From a virus, in IMG/VR virus record IMGVR_UViG_3300006734_000030, positions 1 through 28,612 of that record: 28,612 nt of DNA; one strand, 5' to 3'. This document shows, piece after piece, positions 14,761-22,705 of this stretch. The notes under the pieces are model-generated. The model was not told the DNA's origin and ran no database searches. It was given only the letters and a program-made list of their open reading frames with translations. The translations under genes were made by a program, and so were the position numbers. Position 1 is the stretch's first letter; the number at the start of each line of letters is the position of its first letter.

Positions 14761-15276
14761 ATGGCAATTTATTGCGACAATGTCCCCGACTTTGTGCTTG
14801 ATGCCTGTGCGACCGAAAAAGGTAGAATAACGGCTGTTGCTTATATCCGTAGTGATTTTGAGTTTACAGACCCTACCGATGCCAACGAATGGCAGACCGG
14901 AATAGATGCCGGACAAATTAAGATTATCAAGAAAGTACGTGGTGCCAAACCAGTGGCCACACCTACTGAGATTGACGGCTTTGGTTTGTCGCGTACTAAG
15001 ACGGTTGGTTTTGACCGCACGGCAGATTACGCGCATGAGAACGTTGAGGGCAATGAGGACTTCTACGATGTGTTGAACTTCGATAACTCGCACCGTTTTG
15101 CTTTTGTTACCGCTGATGATAAGGTCTGGATAGGCGATTCAGCAGTGGCTAACATTAACGCTGACAGTGTAGTTGAGGAGGGTTTGGATTCTATTGTTTA
15201 CTGGCAAGTGTCAGTACAGTGGAGTTCAAACGTGATACACAAAGCGTATGACATCCCGACCGGGATATTTACCTAA
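14761..15276 (+). CDS. Abundant structural protein, probable major tail tube protein
   Basis: A 171-aa protein without enzyme motifs: an N-terminal C-D-x-V-P-D segment, a beta-rich middle (G-R-I-T-A-V-A-Y-I-R-S-D-F-E-F, T-E-I-D-G-F-G-L-S-R-T-K-T-V-G-F-D) and a C-terminal strand pair ending W-S-S-N-V-I-H-K-A-Y-D-I-P-T-G-I-F-T. It shares with the capsid gene a hairpin/T-tract leader, a strong Shine-Dalgarno and a preference for CGN arginine codons, all pointing to high expression. The major tail protein is the most likely such product and no better candidate is obvious. Its position after the fibres rather than before the chaperones is unusual. Decoration protein is the alternative. Confidence 0.55.
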   Translation: MAIYCDNVPDFVLDACATEKGRITAVAYIRSDFEFTDPTDANEWQTGIDAGQIKIIKKVRGAKPVATPTEIDGFGLSRTKTVGFDRTADYAHENVEGNEDFYDVLNFDNSHRFAFVTADDKVWIGDSAVANINADSVVEEGLDSIVYWQVSVQWSSNVIHKAYDIPTGIFT

Positions 15277-15283
15277 CCAAAAA

Positions 15284-15316
15284 GCACCCCGTATGCCCCG
15301 TAAGGCAGAGGGGTGC
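15284..15316. terminator. Two-part hairpin at the tail/glycan-cassette boundary
   Basis: GCACCCC (15284-15290) pairs with GGGGTGC (15310-15316), and an inner stem TGCC/GGCA (15294-15297, 15304-15307) extends it. On the + strand it is followed by AATCCTTTAC, a weak T-run; on the - strand by TTTTT. It sits between the stop at 15274-15276 and ATG 15330, so it may partly lower transcription into the cassette or protect the 3' end of the abundant upstream mRNA. Confidence 0.5.
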
Positions 15317-15329
15317 AATCCTTTACATT

Positions 15330-16064
15330 ATGATTCTCACAATAGCAATAGGAAAGAAAGAATACGGTCAAATGGCTTTTAACCTAGCCGTAACGCTTAA
15401 AAAGCATAGCGACCTACCCATAAGCGTAATAACAGACGATAACGCATTAAAAGGCATACCAGAGGCCGATATGTGGGTATTTGACCAGATAATACACACC
15501 ACCGAGAAAAACCCGTTTAAACTTAAGTGCTACCTAAACGAGTTAACACCATACCCGTACACCATATTCGTTGATGCCGATTGCGTTTTTTTACAAGAGC
15601 CTAACCTAAAAGCCAGCCTGCATATTGAGGGTATTGATGAGCCGTTATATTGGGCAACAGCAGACGCTATTAAAGACCATTACAAGGTAGACACTAAAGG
15701 CATTAACACGAGCCTGATAGCTTGGAAAACCAGCAAAGCTAATGATAAGTTTTTTACAGCAGCACAAAAGGCATACGACAACCCCATGCCTAAGTATAAA
15801 CACATAGGCGGGTGGTATCCTGATGAAATACCGTTTGCAGTTGCAGCGGCTAAAAAGAAACTAGCCAGCCCCGTAGTGTTCCACCATAGCGACAAGAAAT
15901 ACAGGCTAGGTGATGCTAAAGGCTACACCGTACTGAGCATGAACGGCAAGATGTCACCTTATGACCCGATGGTAAGACATTACAATATGATTGCTAAAAG
16001 TGCCAGTTTAGATTTTGGCCTAGCGCATTACCCATTTAAACCCAATGCAAAGGTGTTCAAATGA
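15330..16064 (+). CDS. Glycosyltransferase, GT-A fold (DxD)
   Basis: A 244-aa protein starting M-I-L-T-I-A-I-G-K-K-E-Y-G-Q-M-A-F-N-L-A (1-20), an N-terminal Rossmann-like strand and helix. The metal/nucleotide-sugar motif F-V-D-A-D-C (80-85; D82, D84) follows a K-L-K-C-Y-L (64-69) helix, as in GT8-like and related nucleotide-sugar transferases. Later motifs are G-I-N-T-S-L-I-A-W-K (123-132) and D-E-I-P-F-A-V-A (165-172), and a C-terminal H-Y (214-215, in V-R-H-Y-N) that may bind the metal. It is the first of five overlapping genes and overlaps the next by 4 nt. The sugar donor and acceptor are unknown; virion protein, host surface glycan or DNA are possible acceptors. Confidence 0.75.
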   Translation: MILTIAIGKKEYGQMAFNLAVTLKKHSDLPISVITDDNALKGIPEADMWVFDQIIHTTEKNPFKLKCYLNELTPYPYTIFVDADCVFLQEPNLKASLHIEGIDEPLYWATADAIKDHYKVDTKGINTSLIAWKTSKANDKFFTAAQKAYDNPMPKYKHIGGWYPDEIPFAVAAAKKKLASPVVFHHSDKKYRLGDAKGYTVLSMNGKMSPYDPMVRHYNMIAKSASLDFGLAHYPFKPNAKVFK

Positions 16065-16924
16065 GAATCAACATTTTTACAGCCCTTAACGGTGTAGGCT
16101 TGCAGAGGGATGCGTACATACTTGAACAAGCATTACAGGGGCATGAGATTACCATAGTAGACCTGAATAAAACACCACGCCCGAAACGTGCAGACGCTAA
16201 CATATTCTGCGAAATTATAAAGCCCAACTTTTTAAAGATAGCCCCAAAGAACTACTTTATACCAAACCCCGAATGGTTTATGATGGGTTGGCAGCCGTAC
16301 CTAAAGCGGATGGAAATCCTGAATAAGACTAGGTTAAGCCAACGGGCATTTGGTGGTGAGTATATCGGGTTTACTAGTTTAGACTTTTACCAGCCTAACA
16401 AGGTTAACAGGTGGGCACACTTTAGCGGTAAAAGCAGTTACAAAGGCACTGAGGCACTTATTGACGCATGGAAGCCCGAATATCCAGAACTGGTAATAAA
16501 GCGCGACAGGAATCAGATAAAGGTGCAGAAAAAGAATATCAGTTACCAGTTTGCCCGATTACCTGAAGAGCAATTCCAAAAGTACTTTGGTGAAACGCTG
16601 GTGCACTTTTGCCCGTCAATAGCAGAGGGGTGGGGTCATTACATTTGGGAGGCTATGGGCGCGGGTAGCGTAGTAGTTACAACAGATGGCGCGCCCATGA
16701 ATGAGTACATAGATGATGATAGGCTACTGGTAAAGACTAAAGGCTACGCGGTACTCAATAAAGGTATTAAACACACTATTGACGTTAAAGACCTGCAAAG
16801 GGTAGTAGATGGCTTGATGGGTTTAGATCAAAGCGAACTAATACAAATAGGCCAACAGAACAGGCAAACATACTTAGATAATGATAAAAGGTTTACGGAA
16901 AGAATTAGAAGCGTTTTCGCGTGA
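16061..16924 (+). CDS. Glycosyltransferase, GT-B fold (GT4-like)
   Basis: A 287-aa protein with an N-terminal Rossmann strand (R-I-N-I-F-T-A-L-N-G-V-G, 2-13) and a C-terminal nucleotide-sugar domain: F-S-G-K-S-S-Y-K-G-T-E-A-L-I-D-A-W (121-137), then H-F-C-P-S-I-A-E-G-W-G-H-Y-I-W-E-A-M-G-A-G (182-202) with the E-x7-E pair E189/E197, then T-T-D-G-A-P-M-N-E-Y (207-216). This is the GT4-type retaining glycosyltransferase signature. It is somewhat shorter than typical cellular GT4 enzymes (350-400 aa), as is common for phage versions. It overlaps its neighbours by 4 nt and 44 nt, so it is translated from the same mRNA. Confidence 0.75.
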   Translation: MRINIFTALNGVGLQRDAYILEQALQGHEITIVDLNKTPRPKRADANIFCEIIKPNFLKIAPKNYFIPNPEWFMMGWQPYLKRMEILNKTRLSQRAFGGEYIGFTSLDFYQPNKVNRWAHFSGKSSYKGTEALIDAWKPEYPELVIKRDRNQIKVQKKNISYQFARLPEEQFQKYFGETLVHFCPSIAEGWGHYIWEAMGAGSVVVTTDGAPMNEYIDDDRLLVKTKGYAVLNKGIKHTIDVKDLQRVVDGLMGLDQSELIQIGQQNRQTYLDNDKRFTERIRSVFA

Positions 16925-17483
16925 TATACTGATAACAGGACACCCGCGCAGCGGTACGGGTTACTGTGCAAAGTTATTGCATCATAACGGGCTAGATGTA
17001 CCCCATGAGCAAATAGGAGGTATGGGTACAAGTAACTGGCAGTTTGCCGTGGATAGTAAAAACATACCTTTTAGCTTTGACGGCATACAGCCTGTACAAT
17101 GCAACTTTATACACCGTATTCAGGTGGTGCGTAACCCTGTTAAATGTATTGCCAGTGTGTTTTATACCGAACATGGCAGCGAATATTTTAGGGATAGCTA
17201 TTTGATGCTAACGGGCAACCGAATGGAGCGGGCGGTGCGTAGCGTTATAACGTGGAATACGATGCACAAGGATAGGGCAGACCTGATATTTAAGCTAGAG
17301 CAACCCGAACAGTTATTAGAGTACCTTAAAGGGCATGGCTACTTAAATACTTATGAGGTGTTAACAGAGCCAGTAAACACGCGCCCGCATGACGATTTAG
17401 ATTTAGATTTTATTAGGGCTTGGGTAGACCCTGAAATATACGGTAATTTGCTTAACTTTATAGCATGGTACAAAAAAATATAG
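16881..17483 (+). CDS. Sulfotransferase-like P-loop protein
   Basis: A 200-aa protein with D-I-L-I-T-G-H-P-R-S-G-T-G-Y (15-28), matching the 5'-phosphosulfate loop of PAPS-dependent sulfotransferases (xPRSGTxx), and V-V-R-N-P-V-K-C-I-A-S-V-F (82-94), matching the 3'-phosphate-binding R-D/N-P-x3-x-x-S motif (R84, S92). These two sites define the sulfotransferase fold. The start at 16881 overlaps the GT-B gene by 44 nt; there is no later in-frame ATG before the P-loop. At 200 aa it is shorter than most sulfotransferases, with a brief acceptor-binding part. It would move sulfate from PAPS to a hydroxyl, most simply on a sugar added by the neighbouring transferases. Confidence 0.65.
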   Translation: MIKGLRKELEAFSRDILITGHPRSGTGYCAKLLHHNGLDVPHEQIGGMGTSNWQFAVDSKNIPFSFDGIQPVQCNFIHRIQVVRNPVKCIASVFYTEHGSEYFRDSYLMLTGNRMERAVRSVITWNTMHKDRADLIFKLEQPEQLLEYLKGHGYLNTYEVLTEPVNTRPHDDLDLDFIRAWVDPEIYGNLLNFIAWYKKI

Positions 17484-18103
17484 GGAACATTACGCTGTAC
17501 TTAGATGACCCTGCAATAGCAGATGAGATGGGTAGCGGGTTTTATGAGCCGTGGTTACTAGATTTCATTAAGGCTAATGTAAGCGGTGGAACGTGGATAG
17601 ATTGCGGGGCTAACTTTGGCAATCATACGGTATGGTTTGATAAGCATTGTTATAATACCAAGGTAGTAGCTATCGAACCTATGCCTGAAAACCTAGAGTA
17701 CCTGCAACGTAATGTAAGTGTAAATGATTGCAGTAAAACCCGAATAGTAAAAGCAGCGGTAAGCGATAGGAAGGGCAAAGGTGAAGCAGTACGCATAGGC
17801 CGTAAAAGCCAATACAAGGTACAGGAAGGGCGCGGTGCTATTCAGGTGATAACTATTGACAGTTTGAAGTTACGCGATGTTAGGCTAATTAAAATGGATG
17901 TGGAAGGGCATGAGATGGCAGCCTTAAAAGGTGCGCACGATACTATCAAGAAATACAAGCCTGAGTTATTTATTGAAATATGGCATGACCTTGACAAGTT
18001 CCAGCAGCATTTAAGCCAGTACGGTTATGAGGTTAAGCAACGCTATTGCCATGCACCCGTTTATCATTTTTCAACTAAAGACTTTCCGAGGTTATTGAAA
18101 TGA
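17465..18103 (+). CDS. FkbM-family methyltransferase
   Basis: A 212-aa S-adenosylmethionine-dependent methyltransferase. Motif I is W-I-D-C-G-A-N-F-G-N-H-T (44-55), the acidic strand end is V-V-A-I-E-P-M-P-E-N (67-76), and the FkbM signature L-I-K-M-D-V-E-G-H-E-M-A-A-L-K-G-A (141-157) is present complete. FkbM enzymes O-methylate sugars and polyketides. It overlaps the sulfotransferase-like gene by 19 nt and the next transferase by 4 nt, so it belongs to the same cassette, where methylation of a sugar hydroxyl is the likely job. Confidence 0.85.
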   Translation: MVQKNIGNITLYLDDPAIADEMGSGFYEPWLLDFIKANVSGGTWIDCGANFGNHTVWFDKHCYNTKVVAIEPMPENLEYLQRNVSVNDCSKTRIVKAAVSDRKGKGEAVRIGRKSQYKVQEGRGAIQVITIDSLKLRDVRLIKMDVEGHEMAALKGAHDTIKKYKPELFIEIWHDLDKFQQHLSQYGYEVKQRYCHAPVYHFSTKDFPRLLK

Positions 18104-18942
18104 AAGTAGTACTGATACCCGTATTTAGGAGGCCTGAGTTCTTGACCGTGTGTTTAGAGTACATACGGGCGGCTACCTATTGCGATAACTACCACTACAT
18201 TTTTTTATGTGATTTCGGGTATAGCCGCGATAACCTCAACGTAATAAACCAGTTCCCTTTAAGTAAGGAGATAATAAAGCGCGGCAAGCACAAGTTTAAA
18301 CCCATTACTAAGCAATCATACAACTTATTGGAGGGCTACCGTTACGCGGTTGAGTTAGGTGCGGAAAAAGTGTACCTAATTGAAGATGATATCTTCATTG
18401 CTAATGACTTTTTTAAGTGGCATGAGCAGGCACAGCAACTGCACCCGCTGACCATAGCCACAGCCAACAACAACACCAAGTTTGAGGTAAGTAATGACCT
18501 TACTAAATGGTATTTGGGGGCTAATGCAGACTATCAAAGTTTAGGGGTATGTTGGGATGCGGAGTTACTCAAAGAACTGGTATTACCACACGCTAATGAT
18601 AACTACTATAAAGACCCCGTAGGCTACTGTATTAAGCACTTGCCGGGCAATATTATTGGTAGGCACTTTGTAGAACAGGATGGCCTAATAAGGCGGTGCA
18701 TACAGGATAAAGTACAGGCACTATTTCCACATGTACCCCGTGCGTTCCATGCAGGTTTTATAGGTTACAACAGGCGCGGGCGCAAGCCAGAGGGCGTAAC
18801 GGTTGACCAGAAAGCAAGGAGGGTAAAAGAAATAGCAGCAGACCCCGAACTTATGAAACGGTACGTAGAACGGCCAGAGTATTATGAAGACAGCAAGCCT
18901 ATCAACTTAATAAATGAAAATTGGGAACAGTTATGTATATAG
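18100..18942 (+). CDS. Glycosyltransferase, GT-A fold (EDD type)
   Basis: A 280-aa protein. It opens with K-V-V-L-I-P-V-F-R-R-P-E-F-L (2-15), the N-terminal strand and nucleotide-binding turn of GT2/GT13-like enzymes. The segment Y-N-L-L-E-G-Y-R-Y-A (74-83) leads to V-Y-L-I-E-D-D-I-F-I-A-N-D-F-F (91-105), in which E-D-D (95-97) is the metal-binding motif as in GlcNAc transferase I-type enzymes. A C-terminal R-A-F-H-A-G-F-I-G-Y-N-R-R-G-R (about 214-228) could bind the donor phosphates. It overlaps the portal gene by 10 nt, placing the cassette directly in the head operon. Confidence 0.75.
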   Translation: MKVVLIPVFRRPEFLTVCLEYIRAATYCDNYHYIFLCDFGYSRDNLNVINQFPLSKEIIKRGKHKFKPITKQSYNLLEGYRYAVELGAEKVYLIEDDIFIANDFFKWHEQAQQLHPLTIATANNNTKFEVSNDLTKWYLGANADYQSLGVCWDAELLKELVLPHANDNYYKDPVGYCIKHLPGNIIGRHFVEQDGLIRRCIQDKVQALFPHVPRAFHAGFIGYNRRGRKPEGVTVDQKARRVKEIAADPELMKRYVERPEYYEDSKPINLINENWEQLCI

Positions 18943-20693
18943 ATTTTACAGACCAAGAACAGGCCACAAGTTACCTGTCTTACATTATAGACGGCAACAA
19001 GCACAGTTACTACGACTACACCGTAGAACATGCCGCTGAAATGAGCGTGCATATTAAGGGTGACCAGCCGGGTGCATTGCTTAATGATTACAGGCCAAAC
19101 GAGCCAGCGGAAATACATGACTACCGATTAAGGATATGGCAGCCTATTACTAAGTCAAGCAGCAAACGCGCTATTAGTGTTATCCAACGTATCAACAATA
19201 GCAGGTATTATAGCATTGACTTCCCACCACAGCCGGACAGCATTACCGATACACTGGAAACGTATCTAACAACTAGCTACCCGCGTTTTGATAGTTTGAT
19301 ACACTGGCTGTTTGATGTGGCACTTAAGGATATGCTAAATGACCCAAATGGGGTAGTAGCGGTATTGCCTATTGATTTGGATGTACCGGATAATGAGTAT
19401 TACCAGCCTTATACGTTTTGCTACCGTAGTGACCAAGTAATTGACAAGGGCGAAAACTACTACACGATACTATTGGATGAGAAAAGCCCCGTTAAAGTGG
19501 GACAGGTTGAGAAACTGGAAGGTAATATTTACTACGTATTTACCGAAAAGCAGCTTATTGAGTTTAGGCAGGTAGGCGTAAAAGCGGACGATAAATATGA
19601 ACAAACAACCCTGCTAACCTATAATTTAAGTGACCCGCCTGTATTTGAACTGGGTGGTGAATACGTGTCGGGTACATACCCCATGATCTATGAATCATTT
19701 ATGAGTGGCATTTTACCGTTCTGGAATGATGCTGTACGTGAGTATTCGGATAAGCAAGCCAACTTTGTACAGCATGTGTACTTAGAGCGTGTAGAAATGC
19801 AGGTGCGCTGTGATAACAGGGGGTGTATGCCACAAGATGAATTACAGGGCATGTACGGCATTAAAAGCGGTGACGGTTGCAAAGTGTGTGAGCGATGCAG
19901 TGGCACAGGCTACATAAGCGGACGCAGCCCTTATGGTATTACCGTTGTTAAGGACAAAGATTGGACTGAGGCACAAGAAAAACAGGAGTTCCCCGGCGTA
20001 ACCTATATTGACAAGCCTACCGAAATAGTAACCCTATTGACCGATGACATTAAGGAGTTGATAAAGAAAGGCTTTGAAGCTATCAATATGGACATACTTA
20101 ATGAAGTTGGGGAAAACCAAAGCGGGGTAGCTAAGACCATAGACCGGAGCGACTTAGATGCGTTCCTGCTATCCATATCAAACAGGCTGTTTAATATTTA
20201 CAGTATGGCAGCCTACTACATAGGCTATTTTAGGTATAGCAACGTATTGCAGGACTGGCAGGATTACCTACCAGATGTAAACAAGCCTACCAACTTTGAT
20301 GTGCTTACCAGTGGCATGTTAGCAGATATTTTACAGGCGGCAAAACAAGCCAAACTAAACCCGCACTTGATTGACGAACTGGAAAAAGACTATGTTAATA
20401 AGCAGTTTGGAAGCAACGAGAAACTAAGGCGTAAACACACCTTGTACATTGAACTTGACCCGCTAAGTAATGTAAGTGAAGAGGATAAATACACTCGTTT
20501 AATAAATGGTGGTATCACCCGAACGGACTACATAGTGAGTTCAAATATCAAGCAGTTTGTTAACCGTGCTTTACAGGAGCAAGACTTTTTGGAACTTGAA
20601 AGGTCTGAGCAGTTAGCGATATTGCGCGGGTATGCAAGTGAGCAAGTGCAGAACATAGCACCGATACCAAACAGGGGTGAAGATGGCCAGTAA
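18933..20693 (+). CDS. Portal protein
   Basis: 586 aa from ATG 18933 (preferred to a TTG at 18921). Its size, its location just before MuF-like, scaffold and capsid genes, and its composition fit a portal: a charged N-terminus, a long beta/alpha wing domain, helical stem and crown segments near 385-460 (I-K-E-L-I-K-K-G-F-E-A-I-N-M-D-I-L-N-E-V-G-E-N-Q-S-G) and an acidic tail. The N-E-x-G-x-N-Q-S-G segment is typical of portal stems. Unusual is a cysteine cluster C293-x4-C298-x17-C316-x2-C319-x2-C322-x-G-T-G, like a zinc ribbon of DnaJ type. The dodecameric portal is the DNA gate of the head. It overlaps the next gene by 11 nt. Confidence 0.85.
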   Translation: MYIDFTDQEQATSYLSYIIDGNKHSYYDYTVEHAAEMSVHIKGDQPGALLNDYRPNEPAEIHDYRLRIWQPITKSSSKRAISVIQRINNSRYYSIDFPPQPDSITDTLETYLTTSYPRFDSLIHWLFDVALKDMLNDPNGVVAVLPIDLDVPDNEYYQPYTFCYRSDQVIDKGENYYTILLDEKSPVKVGQVEKLEGNIYYVFTEKQLIEFRQVGVKADDKYEQTTLLTYNLSDPPVFELGGEYVSGTYPMIYESFMSGILPFWNDAVREYSDKQANFVQHVYLERVEMQVRCDNRGCMPQDELQGMYGIKSGDGCKVCERCSGTGYISGRSPYGITVVKDKDWTEAQEKQEFPGVTYIDKPTEIVTLLTDDIKELIKKGFEAINMDILNEVGENQSGVAKTIDRSDLDAFLLSISNRLFNIYSMAAYYIGYFRYSNVLQDWQDYLPDVNKPTNFDVLTSGMLADILQAAKQAKLNPHLIDELEKDYVNKQFGSNEKLRRKHTLYIELDPLSNVSEEDKYTRLINGGITRTDYIVSSNIKQFVNRALQEQDFLELERSEQLAILRGYASEQVQNIAPIPNRGEDGQ

Positions 20694-21009
20694 TAAGGAA
20701 CTAATAAAGGGAACGCTTGATATAGCAGATGAGGCTGCCGATAACTTTGACAGTAAGATACCCGCTATACAGCGTAGCTTATTTAATAAGATACTAGCAA
20801 GAACCAAAGACCTAAAGCTGGATAACAACGGGCGGGTAAAACAGACACTTGAAAACAACCGTATTATATTGGCCGTGCAAAAGGATATTAAGGATATACT
20901 TGAAAGCACCAACTACACACGGGCGGTTCAGCAGTTTGTAAAGACCTATGACCGACTAGCGGACATTAATAACAAGTGGGCTAAAACAGTAGATAAAGAT
21001 GCCATCTGA
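20683..21009 (+). CDS. Hypothetical head-module protein, 108 aa
   Basis: An all-helical, Lys/Asp-rich protein beginning M-A-S-N-K-E-L-I-K-G-T-L-D-I-A-D-E-A. The ATG at 20683 follows a short A/G-rich stretch; a GTG at 20677 is an alternative. It overlaps the portal by 11 nt and the MuF-like gene by 11 nt. A similar helical segment precedes the C-terminal domain in full-length MuF minor head proteins, so this may be the separately encoded N-terminal part. That is inference from position. Confidence 0.6.
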   Translation: MASNKELIKGTLDIADEAADNFDSKIPAIQRSLFNKILARTKDLKLDNNGRVKQTLENNRIILAVQKDIKDILESTNYTRAVQQFVKTYDRLADINNKWAKTVDKDAI

Positions 21010-21625
21010 AAAGCTATTAGCTGAGGCTAAAGATTATGCAGTACAAAAGACCCTGTTCGACTTATTGGGTGCTGGTGTAGATAGTGCGTTTGTGCAGCCC
21101 GTAGTTGAGCAGTTCCGTAACATTATTAATGTAGGTGGTGATTATGAGAACCTAGTTGAAGAACTACGGCTATTAATCGAGGGTAGCCCCGAACGTTTGG
21201 GCGTGTTAGAACGATACACCAAACAAGTAAACAAAGATGCTATAAGCCAGTTTAACAGCAACTACAATAAACTAGTGACCGCTGACTTGGGATTGCAGTT
21301 TGCCCAATACGTAGGTGGCCGCAAAAAAGACACAAGAGAATTTTGTATACACTACCGACAAAAGTTTTTCCATAATGAAGAAGTAAGGTTATTAGGTGAA
21401 GGTATTGACCCGATAACAGGCAATCAATTAACAGGTGCTATGCTGAAGGGTCGCATACCATTTACAGACGGTAGCAGCATTTGGACATACAGGGGCGGCT
21501 ATAATTGTGAGCATTTTTTTGTTGGTGTTGAGACTATATTTGTACCGAAAGACGTAGTGATGCGGGCAATAAATAAAGGGTACTATACACCAAGTAAGGC
21601 GGTTAAGGAACATTTTGGTATTTAA
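20999..21625 (+). CDS. MuF-like minor head protein
   Basis: A 208-aa protein whose C-terminal half carries the MuF (SPP1 gp7) pattern: Q-Y-V-G-G-R-K-K-D-T-R-E-F-C-I-H-Y-R (103-120), then a loop with G-I-D-P-I-T-G-N-Q-L-T-G (135-146) and Y-R-G-G-Y-N-C-E-H-F-F-V-G-V (164-177). The conserved D-T-R-x-F-C and G-G-x-N-C-x-H elements are intact. MuF proteins are minor head components found just after the portal, injected or involved in DNA ejection. The N-terminal 100 residues are helical. The protein is shorter than full-length MuF proteins. Confidence 0.8.
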   Translation: MPSEKLLAEAKDYAVQKTLFDLLGAGVDSAFVQPVVEQFRNIINVGGDYENLVEELRLLIEGSPERLGVLERYTKQVNKDAISQFNSNYNKLVTADLGLQFAQYVGGRKKDTREFCIHYRQKFFHNEEVRLLGEGIDPITGNQLTGAMLKGRIPFTDGSSIWTYRGGYNCEHFFVGVETIFVPKDVVMRAINKGYYTPSKAVKEHFGI

Positions 21626-21661
21626 TAACTTTATTAGTATATTGCAAGGAAATTTAGCATC

Positions 21662-21928
21662 ATGGAAACTATACTTATTAGTAATGGTCAAAAGACCGTA
21701 GAAGTAGTGCGCCAAGTCTTTAATGCGTACCCCAATATATTTGAGGGCTTTGAACCGGTGGAACAAGAGAGGGCGGTTCAGGGTTCTCAAAACCAGCCTG
21801 AAAAAGATATTCAGGATTACAAAAAAGCAGAAATAGTAAGCCTGCTTAAACAGGAAGATATTAAGTTTAATCCACAAGATAGTAAAGCATCATTAATCGA
21901 ATTGTATGAATCCACAAGATCTAATTAA
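21662..21928 (+). CDS. HeH/LEM-like domain protein
   Basis: An 88-aa protein. The C-terminal segment D-Y-K-K-A-E-I-V-S-L-L-K-Q-E-D-I-K-F-N-P (52-71), with D-S-K-A-S-L-I-E-L-Y (73-82) after it, has the two-helix pattern of HeH/LEM/SAP-type DNA-binding domains found in small phage head proteins. It begins after a 36-nt gap with TAACTTTA (21626-21633) and a weak AAGGAA before the ATG, and overlaps the scaffold by 23 nt. Confidence 0.6.
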   Translation: METILISNGQKTVEVVRQVFNAYPNIFEGFEPVEQERAVQGSQNQPEKDIQDYKKAEIVSLLKQEDIKFNPQDSKASLIELYESTRSN

Positions 21929-22697
21929 AGAAATAGCCCAAAGCGCGGGCGTAGAAAACTTTGAGTTTGGTGAAGATAACACCATACCAGAGGAAGTAGT
22001 AAGTGCTATCAAAAGCAATCTTATTACACCTGACAGCGCAAAGAATAACCCCGATGTTGCTAAACACTTTAAGGGGCAATACTTGGGTACTGTTAACCGT
22101 GAGCTGGAGAAGTTCCTGAAAGATACCGGGATTGATGAAGGTAAAGTAGGTGAACTAAACAACGAGCCTGACACGCTAAAAAGGCTACGGGCTGGCATGA
22201 GTGTTTACGCTGAACACCTAAAGAACACACCAGACAAAAAGGTGAGCGAAAAAGAAAAGGAATTAGCCGAAAAGCTAAACAGCCTGCAAGCCCAGCTAAG
22301 TGAAACGCAAAGCACCTGGCAGCAGAAGTTGAGCGCAAAAGAGCAGGAGTTTGAAAACGAGCGTGTGAACTTTGCCGTTAACAGCAAGCTAAACAGCTAC
22401 CAATTCAGCGAGGCATACCCAGTTGAGGATGTAAAGCTTTTGATAGGTAGCAAGCTGAACAACAGCCCGTATGTGTTTAAGCGCAATGGCGATAAGGTAG
22501 GCGTGTTCCAAAAGGATAACCCCGAACTTGAAGCATACGAGGGAACTAAAAAACTGGAACTAGAGGACGTGCTGAATAAGTTTGTTGAGCCGTATTTAAA
22601 GAAAAGCAATCCAACAGAAAAGAAGGATAAAATTGTGCATGATACAAGAAAAAGACCTACCTTTACATTTGGTGGGCATGCACAGCCCCAAAGATAG
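21906..22697 (+). CDS. Capsid scaffold protein
   Basis: A 263-aa, acidic, highly charged protein encoded directly before the major capsid gene, the usual place of scaffolds. Residues about 108-155 (K-K-V-S-E-K-E-K-E-L-A-E-K-L-N-S-L, Q-A-Q-L-S-E-T-Q, S-A-K-E-Q-E-F-E-N-E-R) form a coiled coil, as in phi29- and HK97-type scaffolds. The C-terminus is basic (K-S-N-P-T-E-K-K-D-K, R-K-R-P-T-F-T-F-G-G), resembling the capsid-binding tails of scaffolds. No serine-protease motif was seen, so a separate procapsid protease is not apparent. Confidence 0.75.
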   Translation: MNPQDLIKEIAQSAGVENFEFGEDNTIPEEVVSAIKSNLITPDSAKNNPDVAKHFKGQYLGTVNRELEKFLKDTGIDEGKVGELNNEPDTLKRLRAGMSVYAEHLKNTPDKKVSEKEKELAEKLNSLQAQLSETQSTWQQKLSAKEQEFENERVNFAVNSKLNSYQFSEAYPVEDVKLLIGSKLNNSPYVFKRNGDKVGVFQKDNPELEAYEGTKKLELEDVLNKFVEPYLKKSNPTEKKDKIVHDTRKRPTFTFGGHAQPQR

Positions 22698-22705
22698 CTG
22701 ACATA

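Noticed and set aside
15284-15316. Strong intrinsic terminator on the + strand
   Set aside because: The bases after the stem on the + strand (AATCCTTTAC) lack a proper T-run; only a partial or stabilising role is supported.
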